A DNA stretch of 64,000 nucleotides from Pseudogemmobacter hezensis (GCF_013155295.1 NZ_JABJXT010000006.1:1-64000), one strand, 5' to 3'; counted from the stretch's first letter, positions 51,255 to 61,173 are shown. Translations and numbers: made by a program. The notes: generated by a model not told the origin, from the sequence alone.

Positions 51255-53054
51255 ATGACCCAGCTTGATCACATCCGCAATTTCTCCATCGTCGCCCATA
51301 TCGACCACGGCAAGTCGACGCTGGCCGACCGTCTGATCCAGATGACCGGCACCGTCGCCGAACGCGATATGAAGGCGCAGCTTCTCGACTCGATGGATAT
51401 CGAGCGCGAGCGCGGCATCACGATCAAGGCGAACTCGGTCCGGATCGAATATCCGGCCAAGGACGGTCAGACCTATATTCTGAACCTGATCGACACGCCC
51501 GGCCACGTTGACTTTGCCTATGAGGTCAGCCGCTCGATGCGCGCGGTTGAGGGCTCGCTGCTGGTGGTTGATGCCAGTCAGGGGGTTGAGGCGCAGACGC
51601 TGGCAAACGTCTATCAGGCGCTGGACGCCGGGCATGAGATCGTGCCGGTGCTGAACAAGATCGACCTTCCGGCAGCCGACCCTGACCGTGTGAAGGCCAA
51701 TATCGAGGACGTGATCGGGCTGGATGCCTCGGACGCGATTCCGATTTCGGCGAAATCGGGCCTTGGTATCCCCGACGTGCTGGAGGCCATCGTGCAGCGC
51801 CTGCCGCCGCCCAAAGGCGACCGCGATGCACCGCTGAAGGCGATGCTGGTGGACAGCTGGTATGACAGCTATCTGGGCGTGGTCGTCATGATCCGCGTCA
51901 TGGACGGCGTGATCAAAAAGGGCGACCGCATCCGCATGATGCAAACGAATGCGGTCTATCCCATCGACCGCCTCGCCGTTCTGAAGCCGAAAATGACCGA
52001 TATCGCCGAACTCGGCCCGGGCGAGATCGGCGTATTCACCGCCTCGATCAAACAGGTGCGTGACACCCGCGTCGGCGATACCATCACCCATGAGCGCAAA
52101 GGCACCGAGACGCCGCTGCCAGGCTTCAAGCCTGCGCAGCCGGTGGTCTTCTGTGGTCTTTTCCCCGTTGATGCGGCTGATTTTGAGGCCCTGCGCGACG
52201 CGATTGAGAAACTCGCGCTGAATGATGCGTCGTTCAGCTATGAGATGGAAACCTCGGCGGCACTTGGCTTCGGCTTCCGCTGCGGCTTCCTGGGGCTTTT
52301 GCACCTGGAAGTGATCCGTGAGCGGCTGGAGCGTGAGTTCGACCTGGATCTGATCACCACCGCGCCGAGCGTGGTGTTCAAGCTGCATATGAAAGACGGC
52401 GAGGTGCGCGATCTGCACAACCCCGCCGATATGCCCGACCTGACCTATATCGACCATATCGAAGAGCCGCGTATCAAGGCGACGATCATGGTGCCGGATG
52501 AATATCTTGGCGATATTCTCAAGCTCTGCCAGGACCGCCGCGGCATCCAGCTGAACCTGACCTATGCCGGGCCGCGCGCCATGGTCGAATATGACCTGCC
52601 GCTGGCCGAGGTGGTGTTCGACTTCTACGACCGGCTGAAATCGGTGACCAAGGGCTATGCGTCCTTCGACTATCAGCTGAACGAATACCGCGAGGACAAC
52701 CTCGTGAAGATGTCGATCATGGTGAACGAAGAGCCGGTCGATGCTCTGGCGATGATGGTCCACCGCGACCGCGCCGAGGCACGCGGCCGGGTGATGGTGG
52801 AAAAGCTGAAAGAGCTGATCCCGCGCCATATGTTCAAGATCCCGATCCAGGCCGCCATCGGCGCCCGGGTGATCGCGCGCGAAACGCTTTCGGCAATGCG
52901 CAAGGACGTGACGGCGAAATGCTACGGCGGCGACGCCACGCGGAAGCGCAAGCTTCTCGACAAGCAGAAAGAAGGCAAGAAGAAGATGCGGCAATTCGGC
53001 AAAGTCGAAATTCCGCAGACCGCCTTCATCCAGGCGCTTAAGATGGACAACTAA
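51255..53054 (+). CDS. lepA: Elongation factor 4 (LepA)
   Basis: Ribosome-bound translational GTPase (599 aa). G1 is AHIDHGKST at residues 14-22, DTPGHVD is G3 and NKID is G4. EF-G-like domains III and V follow, then the LepA-specific C-terminus ([20 protein letters not shown]). ATG 51255 is the usual family start; the frame extends upstream without support. Confidence 0.97.
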   Translation: MTQLDHIRNFSIVAHIDHGKSTLADRLIQMTGTVAERDMKAQLLDSMDIERERGITIKANSVRIEYPAKDGQTYILNLIDTPGHVDFAYEVSRSMRAVEGSLLVVDASQGVEAQTLANVYQALDAGHEIVPVLNKIDLPAADPDRVKANIEDVIGLDASDAIPISAKSGLGIPDVLEAIVQRLPPPKGDRDAPLKAMLVDSWYDSYLGVVVMIRVMDGVIKKGDRIRMMQTNAVYPIDRLAVLKPKMTDIAELGPGEIGVFTASIKQVRDTRVGDTITHERKGTETPLPGFKPAQPVVFCGLFPVDAADFEALRDAIEKLALNDASFSYEMETSAALGFGFRCGFLGLLHLEVIRERLEREFDLDLITTAPSVVFKLHMKDGEVRDLHNPADMPDLTYIDHIEEPRIKATIMVPDEYLGDILKLCQDRRGIQLNLTYAGPRAMVEYDLPLAEVVFDFYDRLKSVTKGYASFDYQLNEYREDNLVKMSIMVNEEPVDALAMMVHRDRAEARGRVMVEKLKELIPRHMFKIPIQAAIGARVIARETLSAMRKDVTAKCYGGDATRKRKLLDKQKEGKKKMRQFGKVEIPQTAFIQALKMDN

Positions 53055-53079
53055 GCCCGCACTGTCGTGGTTTAGTTTC

Positions 53080-53112
53080 AGGGGCCGCGCTGTACTCAGC
53101 GCGGCCCCTTTG
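53080..53112 (+). terminator. Terminator of lepA
   Basis: AGGGGCCGCGCTG and CAGCGCGGCCCCT form a 13-bp stem with a TACT loop and a short T stretch. Confidence 0.85.
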
Positions 53113-53212
53113 ATGTTGCGGGTGACGTTTCGGGCCAGCTGACGTTTCTGGCCAGGTAGCATTTCAGGCCGGGCGGCATTTCGGGCCGGGCCTGCTGGCC
53201 AACCGTCTTTCG

Positions 53213-53353
53213 TTACATATCGGCTTCGGTTTTCCGCGCCTCACTGGTGATCGCATGGCCAGCATCCTGCATGTCGCGCCCTGCGCCAGCGATGGTATTG
53301 CAGGCGCTGGTCGCAAAGATGGCGAGAAGCGAAAGGATAAGGGTCGGGCGCAT
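53213..53353 (-). CDS. Entericidin-like small lipoprotein
   Basis: A 46-aa protein reading MRPTLILSLLAIFATSAC, then NTIAGAGRDMQDAGHAITSE to a short charged tail. The lipobox TSAC and the NTIAGAGRDMQDAGHAI core fit the entericidin EcnA/EcnB family of small outer-membrane lipoproteins. AGGAGG lies 7 nt before the ATG. It sits alone, downstream of lepA on the opposite strand. Confidence 0.85.
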   Translation of the reverse strand: MRPTLILSLLAIFATSACNTIAGAGRDMQDAGHAITSEARKTEADM

Positions 53354-53561
53354 TACATGCCTCCTGGTTGCTGATATCGCAAAGACAACGACCTGGCGGC
53401 GAAGAGGTTCCGGCGGCGTATTTATCTGCGGCGGAAATCGGCTGGTCCCCGCCCGACTGGCCCCTGTCCGACTGGCCCCCGCCTGGCAGACCCCCGCCCG
53501 AGAAATCCCCGCCAGCCATATGTTTGCCTGCCAGATGTTCGTCTGGCAGGCAGGACCTGGA
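53354..53561. other. Intergenic interval with CCCGCCCGACTGG repeats
   Basis: Loosely repeated words of the type GACTGGCCCC (53445-53500) and a perfect 11-bp hairpin at 53525-53552. No gene is visible. Confidence 0.4.
53525..53552 (-). terminator. Hairpin after the methyltransferase gene
   Basis: TGCCTGCCAGA and TCTGGCAGGCA with a 6-nt loop, 10 nt beyond the stop codon at 53562. The T run is poor (AAACAT follows on the minus strand). Confidence 0.5.
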
Positions 53562-54272
53562 TCAGACGTGATCGGCCTCGGTATAATGGCCCTGAACCGG
53601 CATCCGGTAAGGCGGCGCCTTCAGGGGCTTGCGGCAGGCATAGACGATCATATGCGGGCCCGAGAGTGCCCGCTCGCCGCCACGCGGCTGGCCGGTCGGG
53701 TCGTGGATCGGGATGATCCGGCCCGGCTCTTTGCGCGACACAATCGAGACCTCAAGCATCTCATAGCCGCGCGCATGGTGCCAGTAGCGCCAGGGCACAT
53801 CCGGGCCGGTCTGGAAGAACCCATGCCCGAACCAGCCGTCGCAGGCCACGAAAGACATCATCACCCCGCCTGGCTTCAGCAGCTGATGGCAGGTGTCCAG
53901 GGCGGTGCCAATGTGGAAAATATGCTCACTGGTGCCGCCGTCGATCACCAGATCAAACTTGCCATGCAAGGCCTTGGGGCAGGGCAGGTTCAGGTCGTGA
54001 ACATGCTGCGCCCCTTCGGCATCGGTAAAATCCATCGCCTCGATTTCAGGATAGCCGAGACCCTTGAAGAAGGCCTCTGAAAAGCCGTCCTCCTGGGTCA
54101 GCGTGCTTTCGGTAAAGGGAAAGCCCATCCCGTTCATCACCTGCAGGAACCGGGTCAGACGGCGCTGGCGCAGATGCATCTTCTGACGACCGAGAATCAG
54201 GCCGCGTTTGCAATCCTTCACATGACCCGCATTGCGCGCGAGAAACGTGCCGGGAACCATGCTGATCCCCAT
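53562..54272 (-). CDS. SAM-dependent methyltransferase-like protein (glycan locus)
   Basis: A 236-aa protein. FDLVIDGGTSEHIFHIGTALDTCHQLLKPGGVMMSFVACDGWFGHGF is the post-motif I to III part of a class I methyltransferase, although the N-terminal glycine-rich motif I is not canonical (the region MDFTDAEGAQHVHDL lies before it). The remainder includes WRYWHHARGYEMLEV. It follows the glycosyltransferase gene by 35 nt in the same direction. The acceptor is unknown. Confidence 0.65.
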   Translation of the reverse strand: MGISMVPGTFLARNAGHVKDCKRGLILGRQKMHLRQRRLTRFLQVMNGMGFPFTESTLTQEDGFSEAFFKGLGYPEIEAMDFTDAEGAQHVHDLNLPCPKALHGKFDLVIDGGTSEHIFHIGTALDTCHQLLKPGGVMMSFVACDGWFGHGFFQTGPDVPWRYWHHARGYEMLEVSIVSRKEPGRIIPIHDPTGQPRGGERALSGPHMIVYACRKPLKAPPYRMPVQGHYTEADHV

Positions 54273-54307
54273 GGCTCAGCGCCCCCGTCTTTCAGTGCAG
54301 CCCATGC

Positions 54308-55123
54308 TTATTCCTCCAGTGCCAGCGCCGGGTTCAGCCCGATCTCTTCGCACATCCGCGCCGCATAGGACCCGGCCAGCGGCACATTCTTGCGCCACCA
54401 GGGGCGGGTGCCATTGGTGTAAAGATGAACCGACAGCGTTTTATCGGTGAAATGGCCCTCGACCCTTCCATAGGGGTCATAGAAGACATCATTCAGCTGG
54501 AAGGGCACCGGGTAAAGCACATCCGGGGTTTGCGCCTTCTCATAATCGCCGGTCTGCTGGGCGAAATACGTAAAGGCCTGGGGGCCGAAGGCGGTGCGCT
54601 CGGCATTGTAGATCCGCACGGCCTGCGGCAGCGAGCGGTCCTGTTTGTCGATCCGTTTGCGCTGCTGCTTGTTGAACCAGGCCGGAGCCTCGGGCAGGTT
54701 GTCGTAGTAATCCAGCAACTGATGGATCAGCTCGCCATCTTTGGGGATATAGACGACGCCGCAGTTCAGCGCGCCACGAAAACCGTGGCCGGCGAAGATG
54801 TTTTGCATCTCATCGGGGAAGGGGCGGTGGCAATAGGCGTCGCAATCGATCCAGACCGCATCGGTTTTCTGGATCATCTTGTAGCGGAAAACGTTCGACA
54901 GGAAGCTTTCCGAGGTCTGTTCGACAATGCTCATGTCGATATCCATGATCTCGGTCGCTTTGCGCACCTCGACCCCTTCGGGCACATTCGACACCTCTTC
55001 GGTGCAGTAAAGCGTGGTCGGGTGGCCGTGGCGCACATGGCTGAGCAGGCAAAGCTGGTTCAGGTAATGCAGGCGCGGGCCAATCCAGAGAGAGGCGACG
55101 GGGCGACGAACGGGGGTGGACAA
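54308..55123 (-). CDS. Glycosyltransferase-like protein with DxD motif
   Basis: A 271-aa protein with SLWIGPRLHYLNQLCLLSHVRHGHPTTLY at the N-terminus and WIDCDAYCHRPF (D93-x-D95), the layout of GT-A enzymes related to capsular-sugar transfer (Gly_transf_sug type). RGALNCGVVYIPKD follows. It heads a two-gene unit with the methyltransferase-like gene. The sugar and acceptor are unknown. Confidence 0.7.
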   Translation of the reverse strand: MSTPVRRPVASLWIGPRLHYLNQLCLLSHVRHGHPTTLYCTEEVSNVPEGVEVRKATEIMDIDMSIVEQTSESFLSNVFRYKMIQKTDAVWIDCDAYCHRPFPDEMQNIFAGHGFRGALNCGVVYIPKDGELIHQLLDYYDNLPEAPAWFNKQQRKRIDKQDRSLPQAVRIYNAERTAFGPQAFTYFAQQTGDYEKAQTPDVLYPVPFQLNDVFYDPYGRVEGHFTDKTLSVHLYTNGTRPWWRKNVPLAGSYAARMCEEIGLNPALALEE

Positions 55124-55329
55124 GGGCGTTACCTCAACCTGGTTTTGTTTCTTTTTGCGCAGGAATATGCGCGGCGTTTTCAGACATCCCAGAACATATG
55201 GCCCGGGCTTCGTCTTTGATAATAGAGGATGTCCGGGCTAATCCTATGGCTTAAACGTGGCGGGAAGGAGATTTCTGCGCAAGACCTGCCAGAGTTTCAC
55301 CTGCAGCATCCCCCCGCCCGCCGCGCATT

Positions 55330-57606
55330 CTATTTCCTGACCCAGAACAATGTCAGGGCGGAATCAAAGCCAGGTTCTGCGGCGTAACCGGCGCTGAGCA
55401 GGCGTTCATAGTCTGCCAGCTGTGCCCGGTTCGTCTCAAGCAATGGGCCGTAAAGCAGGATCTGCGCCGGATGCTGGCGCGCCAGCAGCTGCGCCAGCAT
55501 CGCAGGCGTGATCCGGGCATCGCCCAGCATCAGCACATCTGCCGCGAGGGGTGCGGGCCAGTCATCCGGGCTGCCCTGAGGGCCGGGCAGCGACCAGTTT
55601 TGCAGAACGCGGTCCGCATCCCGGCCGTTTCTGGCCCAGATCAGCTGCATCGCCTGACGCAGGCCGGGGCTGTCCTCTTGCAGATGCAGCCGCAGATCGG
55701 GGCGCACCCTCGCCAGATGGGCGCCCAGAAAGCCGCAGCCCGCGCCGATCTCCAGCAGGTTTGCGCCTTTTTTCAGAACCATCGGCAGCCGCCGCGCAAG
55801 GCCGCGCTGGAACTTGCCCTTTGCCAGCGCCGCCAGCGAGGGCGTGGTGAAGACCCCGGCATCGGCGGGCAGAAGGATTTCGTGATTGCCCACCCATTCG
55901 CCGCTATAGCCCGGCGTCGGTGCCGCATTGGCGACATAGGTTTCCGAGGGCAGGGCGGGGGGCGGTGCGGCATCGGGATCCGATCCGGCCTTGCGCGCCG
56001 CGCGGGCCCGGTCGTTGCGGGCCTTTTCGACCTCAGACATCTGGGCGGCGATCTTTGCCGGGTCGCGGGCCTGGGGCGGTTTGGCCACCACATTGCCAAT
56101 CGAAACCTGGCCCGCCTTTGCCAGCCCCTCGACCAGCTCTGTATAGGCGGGGGTCTGGCGGATCTCATCCAGCCTTGCCTCGGCCCGCCCGACCGCGGCG
56201 TAATGCAGGCGGTTCAGCACCGGATCGCTTAGCAGCTGTTCGATGATCGCATTGCGCCGCGCGGTATAGCGCAGCATCGTCTCATCGCGCACCTCATTGC
56301 GGTCCTGCAGCGACCAGTAATCGGAATTATACTTGTCTTTCTTGTTGTTGACGTTGCCGCGCAGCTTGCGCAGCGCATAGCTGTCGACCGATTTCACCGC
56401 GTAATGGTTCAGCTGCGCCCAGTCATAGCCCACCGTGCGCACGATCGAGCGCCAGCCGCGAAACTTGAAATACTCCGGCATCTCCTGGCCCGATCCATTG
56501 ATCCAGCGGATCGTATCGGGGAAGTCGGTCTTGACGTGTTTGGCCTTCAGCTTGGGGCGGTGAATGCCCAGCTTCCAATATTCGGGGTCATATTTGAACA
56601 GCGTCTTGACCCCCCAGCCCTTGTTCCAGTCGGGCGGCGCGGCCATCAGATATTGCTCGGATACCGGGGCGCGGCTCCAGGCGACGACATTGCCCGAGCC
56701 GAAAATCCGCCAGGTGATCACCACGCCATTGGCGCCGCGTTCCTTCGCCGAGGCGATCAGATCATCCAGCGTGCCATCGCCATGACGGATCGAGAGGAAC
56801 TCATCGGCGTCAAACACCATCACCCAGTCAGAGCCGCAGACCACCGGCTCTGCCTCGGCATAGTTCAGCGCGGATGGCTGCGGGCGCAGCCCCTCGGGGA
56901 TCACGTTGCGGCGGTGATGGGCCAGGCCCAGCTCTTCCAGCCGGATCAGCATGTCATCAGTGCCGTCCGAGCAGTCATTCGTGTAAACCACCAGATCGGT
57001 GAAGCCGACCGCCAGGTGATGGGCGACCCATTCGATGACAAAGGGCCCCTCGTCTTTCATCATCGAGACAGCGGTCACCTGGCCATGCGGGCTGCTGTGA
57101 CGGGCAAGCGAAAAGGGCACGGTCGCAAAAATATCTGACGCGCCGACGGGCAGGCCCGGCCGGGAAGGGGTAGGGCGGGAAGGGGCGGCTTTGGCCGCAG
57201 GCTTCTTCGCCCCTTTGCCCGCGCCCGGATTGCCGCCTTTGGCACCAGACTTGCGGGCTGCGGGCTTTGCTGCCGCCCCAATTGCCTTTGCCTGCTTTGC
57301 GCCGGAAGAGCCTTTTGTAAGCGCAGCGGCTGGGGCTGCGTCCGGTCTGACAGGGGCTGCGCCTGGGGTCACGGGGGCTGCGTCTGGGCTGGCAGGGGGA
57401 TCGGCAGGCGCATCGGCAGGCGCGCCACGGGTCACAACCCTGACCTTCTTCGCGCCAGCCTTTACACCGGCTTTCACGTCAGCCTTCACATCGGCCCTCA
57501 CATCGGCATCGCCCGGCGCAGATCCTGCCAGAGCCTTCTGATCCGCCAGGTTGCGCGTCTCTTTGTCTGCTTTGCCCTGGCTGGCCTGGGATTTTTTATC
57601 CCTCAT
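55330..57606 (-). CDS. Glycosyltransferase family 2 - methyltransferase fusion protein
   Basis: A 758-aa three-part protein. Residues 1-165 are low-complexity Ala/Lys/Pro-rich. Residues about 170-480 are a GT2-like transferase (VTAVSMMKDEGPFVIEWVAHHLAVGFTDLVVYTNDCSDGTDDM, then WVMVFDADEFLSI with the DxD). After a linker, residues about 575-758 look like a class I methyltransferase (LLEIGAGCGFLGAHLARVRPDLRLHLQED). It lies 206 nt upstream of the GT/methyltransferase pair on the same strand. The fusion order is the unusual part; acceptor unknown. Confidence 0.72.
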   Translation of the reverse strand: MRDKKSQASQGKADKETRNLADQKALAGSAPGDADVRADVKADVKAGVKAGAKKVRVVTRGAPADAPADPPASPDAAPVTPGAAPVRPDAAPAAALTKGSSGAKQAKAIGAAAKPAARKSGAKGGNPGAGKGAKKPAAKAAPSRPTPSRPGLPVGASDIFATVPFSLARHSSPHGQVTAVSMMKDEGPFVIEWVAHHLAVGFTDLVVYTNDCSDGTDDMLIRLEELGLAHHRRNVIPEGLRPQPSALNYAEAEPVVCGSDWVMVFDADEFLSIRHGDGTLDDLIASAKERGANGVVITWRIFGSGNVVAWSRAPVSEQYLMAAPPDWNKGWGVKTLFKYDPEYWKLGIHRPKLKAKHVKTDFPDTIRWINGSGQEMPEYFKFRGWRSIVRTVGYDWAQLNHYAVKSVDSYALRKLRGNVNNKKDKYNSDYWSLQDRNEVRDETMLRYTARRNAIIEQLLSDPVLNRLHYAAVGRAEARLDEIRQTPAYTELVEGLAKAGQVSIGNVVAKPPQARDPAKIAAQMSEVEKARNDRARAARKAGSDPDAAPPPALPSETYVANAAPTPGYSGEWVGNHEILLPADAGVFTTPSLAALAKGKFQRGLARRLPMVLKKGANLLEIGAGCGFLGAHLARVRPDLRLHLQEDSPGLRQAMQLIWARNGRDADRVLQNWSLPGPQGSPDDWPAPLAADVLMLGDARITPAMLAQLLARQHPAQILLYGPLLETNRAQLADYERLLSAGYAAEPGFDSALTLFWVRK

Positions 57607-57964
57607 ATCCGTCTCCTGCGATCCTTGCCCTTACTAGCGCGGCTTTTCGGGCAGCGGTAAGGCGGGAAAGGTATGATTTGTGGCATAATAGAGGGGAATA
57701 TTGCGGCTAAATTGGAAACAATCGGTGGATTTCGGATGGATAGCGCCTGATCAGCGCCTTACTGTTGCCAGCATTCTTTGCCCCAATGGCAACAACAGTT
57801 CCAGACAGGCCAGCCCAGAATGACCCCGCTCTATCGTCTTTGCCCCTGCGCGTACCGATGCGAACTGATGTGCGCGTGTTCGGGCGCGTGTCTGGGCGCA
57901 TATCTGTGCGAATTCCCGGCACACTGCCTGCCGGGCCATGGGCACAGCGGGATTGTCAGGTAAG
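57607..57964. other. Divergent intergenic interval in the glycan locus
   Basis: No gene is seen. It has a hairpin CCCGGCA-N7-TGCCGGG (57915-57935) and repeated GTGCG/GGGCGC words around 57850-57910. It must hold the promoters of both divergent transcription units. Confidence 0.4.
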
Positions 57965-60250
57965 ATGGCCAGGCAGATGACAGTGATGGATGATCAGTTG
58001 ATGGCAGCAGAGCCTGCACCGGACGCGGCCCCCTCAGACGATGCCGGGGCCGCGAAAAAGTCAGGGCCAGCCCCGGCCATTTTCCCCCGCCCCGCCGAAT
58101 CCGCCAGCCTGGCCGAGGCCCTGGGCCAGGACAGTTTCTTCCTGCGTCACGGGCTGGTTGATGGCTGGTTCATCCGGCGCTCGGATGTATTGCTGGTCAG
58201 CTTCGACAATCTCGCGTCGATCGGCGAATATCAGCCACCCCAGCCCTGGATGCAGGCGCGGGCGGCAAAGGCCGGGTTCTCGATCCTGGGGCTGCTTGCC
58301 AGTCGCCGCGACTGGTACCGCAATGAGGATGCGCCCGCGTTTCTGATTGCGCTGCGCGATGCGGGTTTCTTCCGTCAGTTCCGCCGCGTGGTGTTCATCG
58401 GGGCCTCGATGGGGGGCTTTGCGGCCCTGACGCTGGCCTCGCTGGTGCCGGGTGCGGTGGTGCTGGCCTTCAGCCCGCAGTCAACGCTGGCCCCAGACAT
58501 TGTGCCCTTTGAGGATCGCTATCGTTTTGGCAGCCGGAAATGGGACTGGCAAAGCGCCCCCTTGCTGGACGCCGCCGAAACCGCGCCCGACCTCGCCGAG
58601 GCCTATCTGGTCTATGATCCCTTCACCACCGCAGACCGTTTGCATGTCGCGCGGATCAGGGGCCCCAATGTCGTGAGCCTGCGGGCGCCGATGATGGGGC
58701 ACCGGGCGATCCGCCAGATTAAGGCGCTGGGCATGCTGCAGGATCTGATCGAAGCCGTCGGGCATGGCCGGATGAACCCGCAGGATTTCGCCACAAAGAT
58801 GCGGGCAAGGCGCGAACACCTGGGCTGGCAGCGGGGGCTTTTGTCGCTGGCCGAAGAGCGTGGTCACAAAGGAATGGCGTGGCGGGCGGCCAGGCGACTG
58901 CAGGCGATTGATGAAAGCAACCGCTTTGCCCGCCGCTTTGCCCGCCGTCTGCGCCAGGAGCAAAAGGCGGCCAAATCCGACGCGCCCCCACAGACATCAG
59001 ACCGCGCCGAAAGACGGGCGGCCAAACGCGAAAAGGGCCGGGATAGGGGCCGGGATACGGGCAGCGGCACGGGCAGCAGCACGGGCCGGGTGGATCAGGT
59101 GGCGGCCGATCAGATCCGGGTGATCGATCTGCCAGGCACCCTGCCGCCCTTTACCGGCGAGATTGAAACCCTCTCCAACGCGCTTTTGGTGCCCGAGCGC
59201 AAGCATGACCAGCTGATCGCCCAGGGGGTGTTCTACGCCGACGGCCGCTGGTGCGAAAACGCGCGCTGCTGGATCCGCGCTCACCGTCCGGCGCCCATTC
59301 CGACGCTTGCCCCGGATGAGGTGGTCCGGGATCTGCCGGGCACCCATCTTTACGGTGGCCATTTTCGCCGCCATTTCGGCCATTTCCTCGTCGATTCCAC
59401 CTCGCGGCTCTGGGCGCTTGGGCATCTGGGCAAACGCCCGGACAGTCTGATTTACCTGCCCTATCGCGGCGAGGTCGAGCCGATCCGCCGCGCCATCCGC
59501 AATATGGCGCCGTTTTTCCGGCTGCTGGGGGTCGATATCCCGGTTCAGACCTTCGGCGAGCCGCAACGGGTTGAGCGCCTGATCGTGCCAGAGCTGGGCT
59601 TCGGCTGGTCAGAGCGTTACGCCGGGTCGCCCGGATACCGCGATTATATGCAGTCGCATCTGAACGCGGCGGCGCCCGCCGAAGGGGGCGAAAAGCTCTA
59701 TGTCTCGCGTGCGCGGCTGCCTGCGACGCGGGGCGGTGTGCTGGGCGAAGCGCTGATCGAAGAAAACATGGCCCGCGCCGGCTATGAGATCTTCCACCCC
59801 GAGAAGCACCCGCTTGAGGTGCAGATCGCCCGCTATAAGGCGGCGAAATCCATCGTGGCGCTGGACGGCTCGGCTTTGCATCTGGCGGCTTTCGTGATGC
59901 CCCGGGACGGGCGGGTTGCGATGATCCTGCGCCGCTCGGCGGCGAATGTGGATGATTACGACCTGCAATTCCGCTCTTTTATCGGTATCACGCCTGATGT
60001 GGTTCGGGTGATCAAAACCGATTGGGTGGCCGAGGGGCTGGCGCGCTCTGACTTCCGCTCGGTTGGCGAGCTGGACTTCGCAGCGCTGTTTAAGAGGCTG
60101 AAATATTTGAAGTATCTTCCCGCGAATTTTCGCCCGGATCTGCCGGGCGAGGGTGATCTTGCGGCCATTCTGGCCAGCTATCAGGACAAACGCGGCACCC
60201 CGTTTCGGGCGCTGCAACCAGGTGAAAGCCACCAGGAGGATGAAGAATGA
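57965..60250 (+). CDS. Alpha/beta-hydrolase-like - GT61 (DUF563) fusion protein
   Basis: About 761 aa. The N-terminal 300 residues look like an alpha/beta hydrolase with nucleophile elbow G-A-S148-M-G (VVFIGASMGGFAALTLASL) and a possible catalytic His in RAPMMGHRAI. A basic low-complexity linker (about 330-375) follows. The C-terminal 380 residues resemble DUF563/GT61 (HFRRHFGHFLVDSTSRLW, LYVSRARLPATRGGVLGEALIEENM, SIVALDGSALHLAAFVMP). It overlaps the next gene by ATGA. The start (57965, or a Met further in) is uncertain. Confidence 0.65.
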   Translation: MARQMTVMDDQLMAAEPAPDAAPSDDAGAAKKSGPAPAIFPRPAESASLAEALGQDSFFLRHGLVDGWFIRRSDVLLVSFDNLASIGEYQPPQPWMQARAAKAGFSILGLLASRRDWYRNEDAPAFLIALRDAGFFRQFRRVVFIGASMGGFAALTLASLVPGAVVLAFSPQSTLAPDIVPFEDRYRFGSRKWDWQSAPLLDAAETAPDLAEAYLVYDPFTTADRLHVARIRGPNVVSLRAPMMGHRAIRQIKALGMLQDLIEAVGHGRMNPQDFATKMRARREHLGWQRGLLSLAEERGHKGMAWRAARRLQAIDESNRFARRFARRLRQEQKAAKSDAPPQTSDRAERRAAKREKGRDRGRDTGSGTGSSTGRVDQVAADQIRVIDLPGTLPPFTGEIETLSNALLVPERKHDQLIAQGVFYADGRWCENARCWIRAHRPAPIPTLAPDEVVRDLPGTHLYGGHFRRHFGHFLVDSTSRLWALGHLGKRPDSLIYLPYRGEVEPIRRAIRNMAPFFRLLGVDIPVQTFGEPQRVERLIVPELGFGWSERYAGSPGYRDYMQSHLNAAAPAEGGEKLYVSRARLPATRGGVLGEALIEENMARAGYEIFHPEKHPLEVQIARYKAAKSIVALDGSALHLAAFVMPRDGRVAMILRRSAANVDDYDLQFRSFIGITPDVVRVIKTDWVAEGLARSDFRSVGELDFAALFKRLKYLKYLPANFRPDLPGEGDLAAILASYQDKRGTPFRALQPGESHQEDEE

Positions 60251-61173
60251 AGGCTGTCCCCGCCCAGGGCCCCGTGCCGCAGCTGACTTTTTACTTCATC
60301 GTCGAGCCCCCGTCTTATGAGCTGATGGCCTGTTTTCTGGCCGCATCATTGCGCGAACAGTTCGGGGACACTGTGGCGCTGGTCGGCTATTGCCCGGCGC
60401 CAAAATTTGACCTCGTGCAGCAGCCGATCCGCGAAATCCTGCGTCGTCTGAACTGTGATTTGCGCAGCTTTGAGGTCGAGGGCCGCTTTGACCCACCCTA
60501 TCCGCATGGCAATAAGCTGCTGGCAACGCTGGAAAAACGTGACACCGCTTTTTCCTGCTTTGTCGATTCTGATGTGCTGTTTATCCGTCCGAATCTTGTG
60601 GAAAACGTCACAAAGCCCGGCCACGTCAGCCTGTCGAAAGCGGCCTCTATGGTCTGGACCGGCCAGGAGATCTGGGACGATATTTACCGTATCTGCGATA
60701 TGGAAAAGCCGGTCGAGCGTTTCCGCCTGATGAAGCAGGAGCGCGGTGAAAAAGTGATGCCCTATTTCTCGTCCGGCCTGTTCAGCTTCCCCGAGCAGCA
60801 CCGCAACGCCGCCGGGCTGACCTTTCCCGAGGTCTGGATGGAGGTGGCGCAGATGCTGGATGCGGCGCCTGAGCTGCCCAAAAAGCGCCCCTATCTTGAT
60901 CAGATGTCGATGCCGCTGGCGATCCGCCGCGCGGGGCTGGACTGGAATATCCTGCCCGATGAGCAGCATTTCATTCTTGGCGGGCGTTCTCGCGGGCAGC
61001 CGTTGCCTGCAGGCCGTGAGATTTTCACCGTTCATTACCGTCAGTGGGAGGTGTTGAAAGAGGTCGGCCTGACCCGCAAGGCCAAAAACCTGTTAGAGCG
61101 GCATGCGGGCGTGCGCCGTATCGCCCAGGTTGGCGGGCCGCATGACAGTTTTGCCGCCCGCGCAGGGGCCTGA
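60247..61173 (+). CDS. Glycosyltransferase-like protein with DxD motif
   Basis: A 308-aa protein with LTFYFIVEPPSYELMACFLAASLRE at the start and FSCFVDSDVLFIRPNLV (D107-x-D109), as in GT-A sugar transferases. PYFSSGLFSFPEQHRNAAGLTFPEVWMEV follows. It is coupled to the hydrolase-GT61 gene by a 4-nt overlap, suggesting they act on one product. The family is only roughly placed. Confidence 0.65.
   Translation: MKAVPAQGPVPQLTFYFIVEPPSYELMACFLAASLREQFGDTVALVGYCPAPKFDLVQQPIREILRRLNCDLRSFEVEGRFDPPYPHGNKLLATLEKRDTAFSCFVDSDVLFIRPNLVENVTKPGHVSLSKAASMVWTGQEIWDDIYRICDMEKPVERFRLMKQERGEKVMPYFSSGLFSFPEQHRNAAGLTFPEVWMEVAQMLDAAPELPKKRPYLDQMSMPLAIRRAGLDWNILPDEQHFILGGRSRGQPLPAGREIFTVHYRQWEVLKEVGLTRKAKNLLERHAGVRRIAQVGGPHDSFAARAGA

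Noticed and set aside
51240-53162. A 640-codon minus-strand open frame over lepA
   Set aside because: lepA motifs are complete on the plus strand; the reverse frame is His/Arg/Asp-rich, typical of a shadow.
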